A stretch of 64,000 bases of DNA from contig NZ_WBZD01000037.1 in the NCBI RefSeq assembly GCF_009720365.1, positions 116,821 to 180,820 of the forward strand, written 5' to 3'. The stretch's first letter is position 1. The number at the start of each line of letters is the position of its first letter. Below are positions 1 to 8,521 of the stretch, one piece after another. Source of the DNA: Catellatospora paridis. GTDB taxonomy: Bacteria > Actinomycetota > Actinomycetes > Mycobacteriales > Micromonosporaceae. The translations under genes were made by a program, and so were the position numbers. The notes under the pieces were generated by a model. It was given only the letters and a program-made list of their open reading frames with translations. It was not told where the DNA came from and searched no databases.

Positions 1-968
1 CCGACCCGGTCCAGCACCGACTGCACGAAGACCCGGCCCTCGGCGTACTGCCGCATCTTGATGTCGATGCCCAGCAGGCGGCGCAGATACTGCTCGACCG
101 GGTTGCCCGGGTTGCGCTTGCGGTCGAACGCCGCGCGGATCGTCGCGACGCTCGGGATGACCTGCGGGCCGACGCCGTCCATGACCACCTCGGCGTGCCC
201 CTCCAGCAGGGTCAGCACCGCGGTGAGCCGGTCGAGCACGGCCCGCTGCTCGGGCGTCTGCACGGCCTCCAGCAGCGACGCGCCGCGGGTGCCCTCGGGC
301 GCGCGGGCCGCCTTGATCGCCGCGCCGAACTGCTGGTAGGCCTGGCTGAGCAGGTTGGCCGTCGGCGGCTCGGTGGCCTCGATGAAGGCCCGCACCTCGC
401 TGAGGAAGTGCGCGCGCAGCCACGGCACGGCGGTGAACTGGGTCCGGTGGGTGACCTCGTGCAGGCACACCCAGAGCCGGAAGTCGCGGGGGTCGGCCTT
501 GATCCGGCGCTCCATGGCGACGATGTTCGGCGCGACCAGCAGCAGCTGCCCCGCCTGCACCGGACGGCCGGGCTCGGCGGGCGGCGCGGCGAAGATGTCG
601 TACTGGCCGAGGACCTTGCCGGACAGGTAACCGAGCACCGCCCCGGCCTCCACGCCGGTCACCTTCGCGCCGACCAGGTTGCCGAGGAAGCCGACCTTCT
701 CCTCGAGCTTGTCGGTCAGCGGCGTGATCACCGTACGGAGCCCCTGCACGTTGACGTCGGCCCAGGTGCGCCGATCGACCACGCGCACCGGCGCGTCCGG
801 CACCTGTGGCGTCATCTTCGTGTACTGCGCGACGTGGCCGATCGCCTCGTCGGCCAGCCGGCGTAGATCGGCGACGACCGCGGTGGCCTCTTCCAAGGTC
901 ACCGATGGTCCGATCGGGCCGAACCGCGCGGCGGTGGTCGAGGCGAGATCCCAGTCCACGAGAGCCAT
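1..968 (-). CDS. zinc-dependent metalloprotease, DUF2342 family (partial, C-terminus beyond window)
   Basis: Read from the ATG at 968 (MALVDWDLAST), the frame stays open to the window edge, so only the N-terminal 322 residues or so are present. The translation contains a zincin-type HExxH motif in LHEVTHRTQF and, further on, EGHAEVVMDGVG, whose Glu/His are probably the third ligand region. These are hallmarks of the actinobacterial DUF2342 putative metalloprotease family, sometimes annotated as F420-biosynthesis associated. No signal peptide or membrane segment is seen, so it is probably cytoplasmic. The substrate is unknown. It diverges from the gamma-glutamyltransferase-like gene with only about 60 bp between, so the two may share a promoter region. 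Confidence 0.85.
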   Translation of the reverse strand, partial: MALVDWDLASTTAARFGPIGPSVTLEEATAVVADLRRLADEAIGHVAQYTKMTPQVPDAPVRVVDRRTWADVNVQGLRTVITPLTDKLEEKVGFLGNLVGAKVTGVEAGAVLGYLSGKVLGQYDIFAAPPAEPGRPVQAGQLLLVAPNIVAMERRIKADPRDFRLWVCLHEVTHRTQFTAVPWLRAHFLSEVRAFIEATEPPTANLLSQAYQQFGAAIKAARAPEGTRGASLLEAVQTPEQRAVLDRLTAVLTLLEGHAEVVMDGVGPQVIPSVATIRAAFDRKRNPGNPVEQYLRRLLGIDIKMRQYAEGRVFVQSVLDRV

Positions 969-1027
969 GACTAAGAACCTACTCTCCCGTAGCCGCATCG
1001 CCCCGCGCCACGTGTTTGGATCTAGGG

Positions 1028-2611
1028 ATGCGACAAGCGGTGTACGCGCCCCAGGGAGTGGTGGCCACCAGCCAGCCACTGGCCGCCCAGGCGGGTCTGG
1101 CCATGCTGCGTGAGGGCGGTTCGGCGGTCGACGCCGCGGTGGCCGCAGCGGTGACCCTGACCCAGGTGCAGCCCGGCTCCAACGACCTCGGCGGCGACCT
1201 GTTCGCCCTGGTCTGGGACGGGAAAGAGCTGCACGGGCTGAACGCCTCCGGGCGCGCGCCGGCGGCGCTGAGCCTGGCCGCGCTGACCGAGGCCGCCAAG
1301 CCGCCCAACGGCGCCCTCGGCGGGGCGCAGGCACGGGCCCAGCTCGCCCCACCGGCCCGCGGCTGGCTGCCGGTGACCGTGCCGGGCGCCCCGGCGGGCT
1401 GGCAGGACCTGCACGCGCGGTTCGGGCGGCTGCCGTTCGAGCGGCTGTTCGCCGACGCGGTGCACTACGCCGAGCAGGGCTGGACGGTGTCGCCGACGGT
1501 CGCCCGGCGCTGGGCCGAGTCGGTGGAGGCACACCGCGCGCTGGACCACCCCGAGTGCCGGGCCTGGGCCGACGTGTACGCGCCGGACGGGCGCGCGCCG
1601 CGGGCCGGCGAGCTGTTCCGCAACCCGGGCGCGGGCCGGGCGCTGCGGTTGATCGGCGGCAGCCACGCCGACTCCTTCTACCGCGGCGAGATCGCGCAGG
1701 CGCTGTCCGCGTACGCGGCGGACACCGGCGGCCTGCTCACCGCCGCCGACCTCGCCGAGCACACCAGCACCTGGGTCGAGCCGGTCAGCACGGACTACCG
1801 CGGGCACACCGTGTACGAGATCCCGCCCAACGGCCAGGGGGTGGCGGCCCTGCAGGCGCTCGCGCTGCTCGACGGGTTGCCGGGGCACGGGCTGCACGAG
1901 CAGATCGAGGCGATGAAGCTCGGCTTCGCCGACGCGCACGCGTACGTCGCCGACCCGGCCGCGTACCCGATGCCGGACCTGCTCGACCCCGCCTACCTGG
2001 CCACGCGGCGGGCGCTCATCGGGGACCGGGCCGGTGACCCGCCGCCCGGCGACCCGATGAAGGGCGGCACCGTCTACCTGGCCGCGGCCGACGCCGACGG
2101 CATGATGGTCAGCCTGATCCAGTCGACGTACCAGGGCTTCGGCTCGTTCGTGGTGCTGCCGGAGTACGGCTTCGGGCTGCAGAACCGCGGGGCCGGGTTC
2201 AGCCTCGACCCGGCCCACCCGAACGTGGCCGCGCCCGGCAAGCGCCCGTTCCACACGATCATTCCCGGGTTCCTGTTCCGCGACGGCGCGCCGCTGGGGC
2301 CGTTCGGCGTGATGGGCGGGCACATGCAGCCGCAGGGCCACCTGCAGCTGGTGCTGGCGACCGTGGACGACGGGCTGGGCCCGCAGGAGGCGCTGACCCG
2401 GCCGCGCTGGTACTGGCACTCCGAGCGGCAGGTCGAGGTCGAGCCGGAGTTCGACCCGGTGCTGGTCGAGCAGCTGCGGTCGCGAGGCCACGACGTCACC
2501 GTCGCCACCGACCGGTCCACGTTCGGCATGGGCCAGGCGATCTGGCGCATCCCCGGCGGCTACGTCGCCGGCTCCGAACCCCGCGCCGACGGCCAGGCCG
2601 CCGCCTACTGA
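1028..2611 (+). CDS. gamma-glutamyltransferase family hydrolase
   Basis: An N-terminal-nucleophile (Ntn) hydrolase of 527 residues, related to gamma-glutamyltransferases and cephalosporin acylases. It opens with the family signature (VVATSQPLAAQAG, then REGGSAVDAAVAAA and GGDLFALVW). The likely autoprocessing and catalytic threonine is Thr348 in KGGTVYLAAAD, followed by SLIQSTYQGFGS. The family cleaves itself before this Thr into two subunits. No signal peptide is visible, so a cytoplasmic role in gamma-glutamyl compound or glutathione-like turnover is plausible, but the substrate cannot be read from sequence. The ATG at 1028 was preferred to an in-frame TTG 12 bases upstream; neither has a strong ribosome binding site. 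Confidence 0.85.
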   Translation: MRQAVYAPQGVVATSQPLAAQAGLAMLREGGSAVDAAVAAAVTLTQVQPGSNDLGGDLFALVWDGKELHGLNASGRAPAALSLAALTEAAKPPNGALGGAQARAQLAPPARGWLPVTVPGAPAGWQDLHARFGRLPFERLFADAVHYAEQGWTVSPTVARRWAESVEAHRALDHPECRAWADVYAPDGRAPRAGELFRNPGAGRALRLIGGSHADSFYRGEIAQALSAYAADTGGLLTAADLAEHTSTWVEPVSTDYRGHTVYEIPPNGQGVAALQALALLDGLPGHGLHEQIEAMKLGFADAHAYVADPAAYPMPDLLDPAYLATRRALIGDRAGDPPPGDPMKGGTVYLAAADADGMMVSLIQSTYQGFGSFVVLPEYGFGLQNRGAGFSLDPAHPNVAAPGKRPFHTIIPGFLFRDGAPLGPFGVMGGHMQPQGHLQLVLATVDDGLGPQEALTRPRWYWHSERQVEVEPEFDPVLVEQLRSRGHDVTVATDRSTFGMGQAIWRIPGGYVAGSEPRADGQAAAY

Positions 2612-2670
2612 GAGCAGGTCCGGCGGGGCTGCGCCAAGTCCAGGCCCTACGCGTAGTCGTTGACGCCACT

Positions 2671-5600
2671 GTGAAGATGGCGACTTTTGTCCGGATTAGC
2701 TGCGGGTTCGCCCTGGTGGCGGGCGCGGCAGTGATACCGGCGGGCGGCGGTGCGGCCGCGCCGGACGGCCCGCAGAAACTCCAACCGGCCTCGCGGATCA
2801 CGGCCGGGCGCGCGCCCACCAGCCGGCTCGCGAAGACCGACCGCAGCCTGCTCGACCGCACCGACGGCGAGCGCATCCCGGTGCTGGTCAAGCTTGACCA
2901 CGACGCGGTCGCCAGCTACGCCGGCGGGGTGCCCGGCCTGGCCGCGACGAGCCCGGCGGCCACCGGCACCCGGCTGCGCGGCGGCGACGCGGAGCAGGCC
3001 TACGAGCAGTACCTGGCAGAGCGTGAGCAGCAGTTCACCTCGGCGCTCGCGGCGAAACTGCCGTCGGCGACGGTCGGCCAGCGGCTGCGCACCGTGTACG
3101 GCGGGGTGGCGCTGACGCTGCCCGCCAACGAGGTCAAGAAGCTGCTCGCCGTCGAGGGCGTGGTGGCCGTGCAGCGTGACGAGCTGCGCGAGCCGCTGAC
3201 CGACTCGTCCAGCTCCTTCATCGGCGCGGACGTGCTGCAGAGCGGCGCGGGCGCGAACGGCGCGCCGACCAGCCAGGCGGGCAAGGGGGTCGTGGTCGGC
3301 GTGCTGGACACCGGCGCGTGGCCGGAGCACCCGTCCTTCACCGACCAGGGCGTGCTGGCCGCGCCCCCGGCCAAGACGGACGGCTCGGCACGCCGCTGCG
3401 ACTTCGGCGACAACCCGCTGACGCCCGCCAGGGACGTGTTCCGCTGCAACAACAAGCTGATCGGCGGAGCCGCGTTCCTGAAGGGCTACCTGGAGGCGTT
3501 CCCGGACGAGACCTACAAGTCGGCGCGCGACAGCGACGGGCACGGCACGCACACCGCCTCGACGACCGCGGGCGACGTGCTGGCCTCGGCGAAGGTGTTC
3601 GGCGTCGAGCGCGGACCCGTGCACGGGGTCGCGCCCGGCTCCTGGCTCAGCGTCTACAAGGTGTGCGGGGCGAACGGCTGCATGTCGTCGGACTCGGCGG
3701 CCGCGGTGGCGCAGGCGGTGCGCGACGGCGTCGACGTCGTCAACTTCTCCATCTCCGGCGGCACCGACCCGTTCAGCGACCCGGTCGAGATGGCCTTCCT
3801 GGATGCGTACGCCGCAGGGGTCTTCGTGGCCGCCTCGGCGGGCAACTCGGGTCCGGACGCCGGCACGGTCAACCACCTCTCCCCGTGGGTGACCACGGTG
3901 GCCGCCTCCACCCAGCGCCGTGAGTTCAGCGCGGGCCTGACGCTGCAGTCCGGCACCGCGACCGCGCAGCTGAGCGGGGCCTCGCTGACCGCGGGCGCCG
4001 GACCGGCCCCGCTGGTGCGGGCCGGCGACGTCACCGGCTACAAGGGCGGCGCGACCTGCGCCAAGCCCGCGAAGAAGGGCCAGTTCACCGGGCAGATCGT
4101 CGTCTGCGAGCGCGGCGGCAACCCCCGCGTCGAGAAGGGCTGGAACGTACGCGAGGGCGGCGCCGTCGGCATGGTCCTCTACAACCCGAAGCTGCAGGAC
4201 GTGGAGACCGACAACCACTGGCTGCCCACGGTGCACCTGGCCGATCCGGCGGTGCTGGAGTTCCTCGACGCGAACACCGGCATCACCGCGACGATCACCG
4301 CCGGGCAGGCCAGCGCGGGCACCGGCGACGTGATGGCCGCGTTCTCCTCCCGCGGCCCGGGCGGCCTCGCGCTCAAGCCCGACGTGACCGCGCCGGGCGT
4401 GCAGATCCTGGCCGGACACACGCCGACCCCGGGCGCCACCGCGGGTGGCCCGGCCGGCGAGCTGTTCCAGGCCATCGCGGGCACCTCCATGTCGTCGCCG
4501 CACGTGGCCGGAGCGGCGGCGCTGCTGGCGTCCCGGCATCCGGACTGGACCCCGGGCGAGCTCAAGTCGGCCCTGATGACCAGCGCCGTCACCGAGGTCA
4601 CCACCGAGGACGGCAAGACCCCGGCCGGGCCGCACGAGATGGGCGCCGGGCGGATCGCGGTGGACCGCGCCGACCAGGTCACGCTGACCGTGTCGGACTC
4701 GTCCTCCCGCATGATGACGCTGGCCGACGACGAGGTGCGCGCCGTCGACCTCAACCTGCCGTCGATCAACGCGCCGATCATGCCGGGCCGGCTCTCCACG
4801 GTCCGCACCCTGCGCAACATGACCGACCGGACCATGACGTACGCCGTGGCGAGCACCGCGCCGAAGGACAGCTCGATCAGCGTCCCGGCGACGGTCACCG
4901 TGCCGGCCCGGGGCACCGCGCCGCTGCCCGTGACGATCTACTCCCGCGCGGTCGTGGACGGCTACCTGTCCGGCGAGATCCGGCTGACCGCGGCCGACGG
5001 CAGCCCGGCGCTGCACCTGCCGGTCGCCTTCCGGCCGTCCCAGGGGCAGGTGACGCTGGCCAGCACCTGCACCGCGAAGAAGGTGACGCTGGCCGGCACC
5101 GCGCAGTGCACGGTGACGGCCGCCAACACCGGCTACGACGACGCGCCGGTCGACCTCACCACCCGCCTGGACCCGGCGCTCGCCGTCGCCGGGGTCGACG
5201 GCGGGGCCAAGCTCGACGGCCCGCGCGAGGTCAGCCATGACACCACGCTGCGCGGCATCGAACCGGGTACGCCGGACGTCGCGGAGCTGGACGACCGGGT
5301 GTGGAAGCCGCTGGACGTCGCACCCGACGCGATCGGCGACGAGGAGATGATCCTTTACGACGTGCCCGGGTTCGGCTTCGCCGGTCAGACCTACCAGCGC
5401 ATCGGCGTGGTCTCCAACGGCTACCTCGTGGTCGGCGGCGGCACCGCCCAGGACGTGCGGATCGCCCCGCCGGGCACCGAGGGCGAGCAGGCCCCCGACC
5501 CGGCCCGGCCCAACAACGTGCTGGCCCCGTACTGGGCAGACCTCGACGGCTCGACGGCCGACGGAGTGCGGGTGGCCGCCGTCGAGGGCGGCGGCGTGGA

Positions 5601-5970
5601 GTGGATCGTCGTCGAGTGGCGGGTGAACCGTTTCGGCACCGAGGACACCCAGCGTTTCCAGGTCTGGCTGGCCATCGGCGAGGACGAGGACATCCGGTTC
5701 GCGTACGACGCGAAGGACCTGCCCGGCGGCACGAAGGTGTTCGCGGTCGGCGCGGAGAACGCCCTCGGCAAGGGCCTCCTTCGCAGCGAGCAGCCCGGCC
5801 CGGACCTGCGGGTGCAGAGCACCGGCGGGCACCCGGGCGGGGTGGCGTCGTACACCGTGAAGCTGCGCGGCGTCATGCCCTCCGACGCGCGGGTGACCAC
5901 GAGCATGACCAGCCCGGAGGTCCCCGGCACCACCGTCGTGCGCACCCGCATCCCGGTAGTCGCCCCGTAA
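2671..5970 (+). CDS. secreted subtilisin-like serine protease (S8) with PA domain
   Basis: A 1099-residue exported protease. It has an N-terminal signal peptide (about residues 1-30, hydrophobic core ending GGGAAAP), an I9-like propeptide to about residue 170, then a peptidase S8 domain. Catalytic residues are visible: Asp213 (VLDTGAWPEHPS), His291 (DGHGTHTAS), oxyanion Asn392 (SAGNSGPDAG) and Ser606 (GTSMSSPHVAG). A protease-associated (PA) insert lies around residues 450-540. After the catalytic domain come roughly 400 residues of beta-rich sequence, likely fibronectin-III-like plus a further domain. This order matches large actinobacterial and plant-type subtilases. The start is GTG at 2671 or ATG at 2677; both keep the signal peptide. 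It ends at a strong terminator shared with the convergent regulator gene. Confidence 0.92.
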   Translation: MKMATFVRISCGFALVAGAAVIPAGGGAAAPDGPQKLQPASRITAGRAPTSRLAKTDRSLLDRTDGERIPVLVKLDHDAVASYAGGVPGLAATSPAATGTRLRGGDAEQAYEQYLAEREQQFTSALAAKLPSATVGQRLRTVYGGVALTLPANEVKKLLAVEGVVAVQRDELREPLTDSSSSFIGADVLQSGAGANGAPTSQAGKGVVVGVLDTGAWPEHPSFTDQGVLAAPPAKTDGSARRCDFGDNPLTPARDVFRCNNKLIGGAAFLKGYLEAFPDETYKSARDSDGHGTHTASTTAGDVLASAKVFGVERGPVHGVAPGSWLSVYKVCGANGCMSSDSAAAVAQAVRDGVDVVNFSISGGTDPFSDPVEMAFLDAYAAGVFVAASAGNSGPDAGTVNHLSPWVTTVAASTQRREFSAGLTLQSGTATAQLSGASLTAGAGPAPLVRAGDVTGYKGGATCAKPAKKGQFTGQIVVCERGGNPRVEKGWNVREGGAVGMVLYNPKLQDVETDNHWLPTVHLADPAVLEFLDANTGITATITAGQASAGTGDVMAAFSSRGPGGLALKPDVTAPGVQILAGHTPTPGATAGGPAGELFQAIAGTSMSSPHVAGAAALLASRHPDWTPGELKSALMTSAVTEVTTEDGKTPAGPHEMGAGRIAVDRADQVTLTVSDSSSRMMTLADDEVRAVDLNLPSINAPIMPGRLSTVRTLRNMTDRTMTYAVASTAPKDSSISVPATVTVPARGTAPLPVTIYSRAVVDGYLSGEIRLTAADGSPALHLPVAFRPSQGQVTLASTCTAKKVTLAGTAQCTVTAANTGYDDAPVDLTTRLDPALAVAGVDGGAKLDGPREVSHDTTLRGIEPGTPDVAELDDRVWKPLDVAPDAIGDEEMILYDVPGFGFAGQTYQRIGVVSNGYLVVGGGTAQDVRIAPPGTEGEQAPDPARPNNVLAPYWADLDGSTADGVRVAAVEGGGVEWIVVEWRVNRFGTEDTQRFQVWLAIGEDEDIRFAYDAKDLPGGTKVFAVGAENALGKGLLRSEQPGPDLRVQSTGGHPGGVASYTVKLRGVMPSDARVTTSMTSPEVPGTTVVRTRIPVVAP

Positions 5971-5998
5971 AAAGCCTGCTCCCTGGGTCGCGAGGTTG

Positions 5999-6044
5999 AG
6001 AAGGGCACCTTCTGCAACGCATGGCGTTGTGAAGGTGCCCTTCT
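5999..6044. terminator. bidirectional intrinsic terminator hairpin
   Basis: A near-continuous stem: AGAAGGGCACCTTC at 5999-6012 pairs with GAAGGTGCCCTTCT at 6031-6044, and the inner CAACGC/GCGTTG also pairs around ATG. It lies between the convergent subtilase and GlxA-type regulator genes and can serve both. The arm motif GGGCACCTTC recurs at about 33.03 and 33.09 kb. Confidence 0.85.
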
Positions 6045-6049
6045 TCGTG

Positions 6050-7003
6050 TCAGCGGCTGCGGAAGGTCTGGCGGTAGGTGGCGGGGGTGGTGCCCACGCG
6101 GCGGTGGAAGTGGTGGCGCAGGGTGGCCGAGTCGCCGAAGCCGGCCCGGGTCGCCACCGACTCGACGCTCAGCTGCGTCTCCTCCAGCAGCCGCCGGGCC
6201 AGCAGCAGGCGCTGATGCGTGAGCCAGTCGTGCGGCGTCGCGCCCGTCTCCGCCCGGAACCGGCGCGCGAACGTACGCGGGGCCATGTGCGTGCGCGCCG
6301 CCAGATCCTCCACGGTCAGCTGCTCGTCCAGGTGGGTGAGCAGCCACTCCAGCAGCGGCTGCAGGGTGTCGCAGTCGACCTCGGCCGCGATCGGCGCCTC
6401 GATGAACTGCGACTGCCCGCCCGCCCGGTGCGGCGGCACCACCATCCGCCGGGCCAGCTTCGTCGCCACCGCCGCGCCCTGCTCCTGGCGCACCAGGTGC
6501 AGGCACGCGTCGATCCCGGCCGCGGTGCCCGCGCTCGTGATCACCCGCCCGTCCTGCACGTACAGCTCGTCCGGCGACACCAGGGCCGTCGGATGCCGCT
6601 GCGCCAGCAGCGCCGCGTGTTTCCAGTGCGTCGTGCAGCGCCGCCCGTCGAGCAGCCCCGCCTGCCCCAGCAGGAACGCCCCCGAGCACACCGACAGGAT
6701 CCACGCGCCCCGCTCGGCCGCCGCGACCAGCGCGTCCACCGCCGCCGGGGGCACCGCCGAGGTGAGCGGATGCGCCGGCACGGCAACCAGATCGGCGCTC
6801 GCCAGCGGCGCCAGATCGGCGTGCGGCACGATGCTGAACCCCGACCGGGTGCGGATCGGCCCACCGTCCGGACTGCACACCGCGAACTCGTACGACGGGA
6901 ACCCGTCCGCGCTCCGATCGGTCCCGAAAACCTCGCACAGCACCCCGAGCTCGAACGGGGCGACGTCCTCCAGGCCGAGCACGGCCACCCGATACAGCGA
7001 CAT
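6050..7003 (-). CDS. GlxA-type transcriptional regulator (DJ-1/PfpI domain + AraC helix-turn-helix)
   Basis: A 317-residue regulator. The first 190 residues or so form a class-I-glutamine-amidotransferase/DJ-1-like domain (YRVAVLGLEDVAPFELG at the start; nucleophile-elbow-like VCSGAFLLGQAG). The C-terminal 100 residues form an AraC-type double helix-turn-helix (VEDLAARTHMAPRTFARRF; VESVATRAGFGDSATLRHHF). This is the FtrA/GlxA subfamily, which typically controls catabolic or oxidative-stress genes; the effector and target are not evident here. ATG at 7003 was chosen; a GTG three codons upstream is also possible. No adjacent divergent target gene apart from a small membrane protein gene is present. 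Confidence 0.9.
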   Translation of the reverse strand: MSLYRVAVLGLEDVAPFELGVLCEVFGTDRSADGFPSYEFAVCSPDGGPIRTRSGFSIVPHADLAPLASADLVAVPAHPLTSAVPPAAVDALVAAAERGAWILSVCSGAFLLGQAGLLDGRRCTTHWKHAALLAQRHPTALVSPDELYVQDGRVITSAGTAAGIDACLHLVRQEQGAAVATKLARRMVVPPHRAGGQSQFIEAPIAAEVDCDTLQPLLEWLLTHLDEQLTVEDLAARTHMAPRTFARRFRAETGATPHDWLTHQRLLLARRLLEETQLSVESVATRAGFGDSATLRHHFHRRVGTTPATYRQTFRSR

Positions 7004-7143
7004 GTGACTCACGCTACTCGATGAATGGCAGGAAATCGAGGGACCCTGTCATTCCTGCCACTGTCACCCGCGAACCGGACAGGAGACACTTAATTCACTC
7101 CGGTGCGCACCGGCCCAAACCACTTCGAAACGGTGAGGCCGTC

Positions 7144-7266
7144 ATGGAGCAGTTCGTCTTCCTACTCGTGTTCCTGCTGGTCACCGGTGTCGCGGGCCAG
7201 CTCGGGATGATCGTCACCAATTCCGACCCCGACGTGCGGCAGAGCCCCTTCATCCGGCAGTCTTGA
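7144..7266 (+). CDS. small single-pass membrane protein (40 aa)
   Basis: An ATG preceded by a fair ribosome binding site (GGTGAGG, spacing 4-5) opens a 40-residue frame. It starts MEQFVFLLVFLLVTGVAGQL, one strong transmembrane helix, followed by a short polar tail (TNSDPDVRQSPFIRQS). It ends 4 bases before hpt, so it probably lies in the same transcript. No known family was recognised. It could be a real small membrane protein or a leader peptide; its size makes the call uncertain. Confidence 0.5.
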   Translation: MEQFVFLLVFLLVTGVAGQLGMIVTNSDPDVRQSPFIRQS

Positions 7267-7270
7267 CCAC

Positions 7271-7834
7271 ATGGGCTGGTACGACGCGGACATAGACCGT
7301 GTGATCATCACTGAAGAGGAACTCCGCGGTAAGACCGCCGAGCTCGCCAAGCAGGTCGCCGCCGACTACGCGTCGGTCGACGGCCTGCTTCTCGTCTGCG
7401 TCCTGAAGGGCGCGGTCATGTTCATGGCCGACTTCTCCCGCGAACTCGGCAAGGTCGGCGGCCCGCCCGTCGAACTCGAGTTCATGGCCGTCTCCTCGTA
7501 CGGCCAGGGCACCACGTCCTCCGGCGTCGTACGCATCCTCAAGGATCTCGACCGGGACATCGCGGGCAAGCACGTGATCGTCGTCGAGGACATCGTGGAC
7601 TCGGGTCTGACGCTCTCCTGGCTGCTCAAGTACCTGGAGTCGCGGTCGGCGAAGTCTGTCGACGTGGTGGCTCTGTTCCGGAAGCCTGAGGCGATCAAGG
7701 TGCCGGTGCCGGTGAAGTACGTGGGTTTCGACATTCCTACGGAGTTTGTCGTGGGGTACGGGCTGGATTACTCGGAGCGGTATCGCGAGGTGCCGTATGT
7801 CGGGATTTTGAAGCCTGAGGTTTATCAGCGCTGA
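7271..7834 (+). CDS. hpt: hypoxanthine phosphoribosyltransferase
   Basis: A purine salvage enzyme that converts hypoxanthine (or guanine) plus PRPP to the nucleotide in the cytoplasm. The 187-residue protein matches the family length. The PRPP-binding motif VIVVEDIVDSGLTLSWL (about residues 103-119) and the upstream SSYGQGTTSSG and LLLVCVLKGAVMF segments are characteristic. The downstream neighbour is ftsH, as in many actinobacteria (hpt-ftsH-folE). A large hairpin-rich repeat separates hpt from ftsH. The codon usage of the last 100 bases is slightly less GC-biased than the rest. Confidence 0.95.
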   Translation: MGWYDADIDRVIITEEELRGKTAELAKQVAADYASVDGLLLVCVLKGAVMFMADFSRELGKVGGPPVELEFMAVSSYGQGTTSSGVVRILKDLDRDIAGKHVIVVEDIVDSGLTLSWLLKYLESRSAKSVDVVALFRKPEAIKVPVPVKYVGFDIPTEFVVGYGLDYSERYREVPYVGILKPEVYQR

Positions 7835-7845
7835 TTCGTGCGTGG

Positions 7846-8287
7846 TTTCGCTGCGCAGGGGGTGCCGCCGGGTTCGCTGGGGGCCGCCAAGAACGGGCGG
7901 CCCTTTACGCTCACTCCGGCGGCACCCCCTGCTCCGCTCCGGTAGGAGTGGTTGCGGTGGGTGGGTTCGTGCGGGGTTTTTTGGGGTCTGCCAAGTCAGT
8001 TACGCCCCACACTTGGCTACTACCTAGCCCCACAGTCGCCACACGTGTCCTCAAGGACCGTCATGTGGGGCGTTACTCGTAGGGCGCAAGCAAGTCGCCG
8101 TGGTCTCCACGGGAGCCGTCAGGTTGTTACTTGGGTGGTGTGGTTACCGCTGTCGCTTTTCCGTAATTTGTGGAGCGTTCTGTAGTTTGCGTGGAGCGGG
8201 GTGGGGGTCGGGGGGGCGTGAGGGGCCGCCCGGTTTTGGCGGCCCAGCGCCCCCGACCCGCACCCCGCGGAGCGCCCCCCGGAGGTA
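7846..8287. repeat. compound inverted-repeat element, copy A (two nested hairpins in opposite orientation)
   Basis: The space between hpt and ftsH holds two large nested hairpins. Hairpin 1 has a perfect 17-bp outer stem (GCAGGGGGTGCCGCCGG at 7855-7871 with 7916-7932) around an inner stem GGGCCGCC/GGCGGCCC (7881-7888, 7896-7903) followed by TTT. Hairpin 2 (left arm 8196-8218, right arm 8248-8268) encloses the same inner core in the opposite orientation (GGCCGCC/GGCGGCC). Between them lie a third inverted repeat (7998-8011 with 8064-8077) and the block GTTACTTGGGTGG at 8126-8138 followed by GCTGTCGCTTTT at 8149-8160. A related copy sits at 51.9-52.36 kb. Copies share core, order and flanks (GCTCCGCTCC, TGCGTGGAGCGGGG) but differ in the outer stems. 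Confidence 0.8.
7998..8077. repeat. 14-bp inverted repeat inside element copy A
   Basis: AGTTACGCCCCACA (7998-8011) and TGTGGGGCGTTACT (8064-8077) are complementary except at one position, with a palindromic CACACGTGT-like segment in the loop. No equivalent was found in copy B, so this may be unique to copy A. Confidence 0.6.
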
Positions 8288-8521
8288 ACCTCTACCCCTC
8301 ACTCACCCCTCACTCAGCCGTAAGCGAACAGAGGTGTGATTTGTCCCGAATGCGGGGCACCTGAGCTGAGAAAACGCTGAACGTTGTGCGATGGGGAGCA
8401 CGCATCAGCCAACCGAAGGTTTCTACGGTGTACCGTCGACTAACCGGGCCGCGCCCGGGTGAGCTGACCGCCTCTATCGATCAGGAGGACACGGGCGCGA
8501 ACAAAAGCGTCCGGTAACAGC

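Noticed and set aside
2647..5832. A 1061-codon open frame antisense to the subtilase gene
   Set aside because: High-GC coding DNA lacks stops in antisense frames. The translation is His/Arg/Gly-rich without domains, while the sense strand has complete catalytic motifs.
7850..8290. Reading the hairpin element as a CRISPR array or insertion sequence
   Set aside because: No regular direct repeats with spacers and no transposase frame; the short open frames inside have no recognisable product.
8288..8521. Possible riboswitch in the ftsH leader
   Set aside because: The region has several short inverted segments but none matches a riboswitch consensus I know, including the c-di-AMP ydaO type considered because disA is present.
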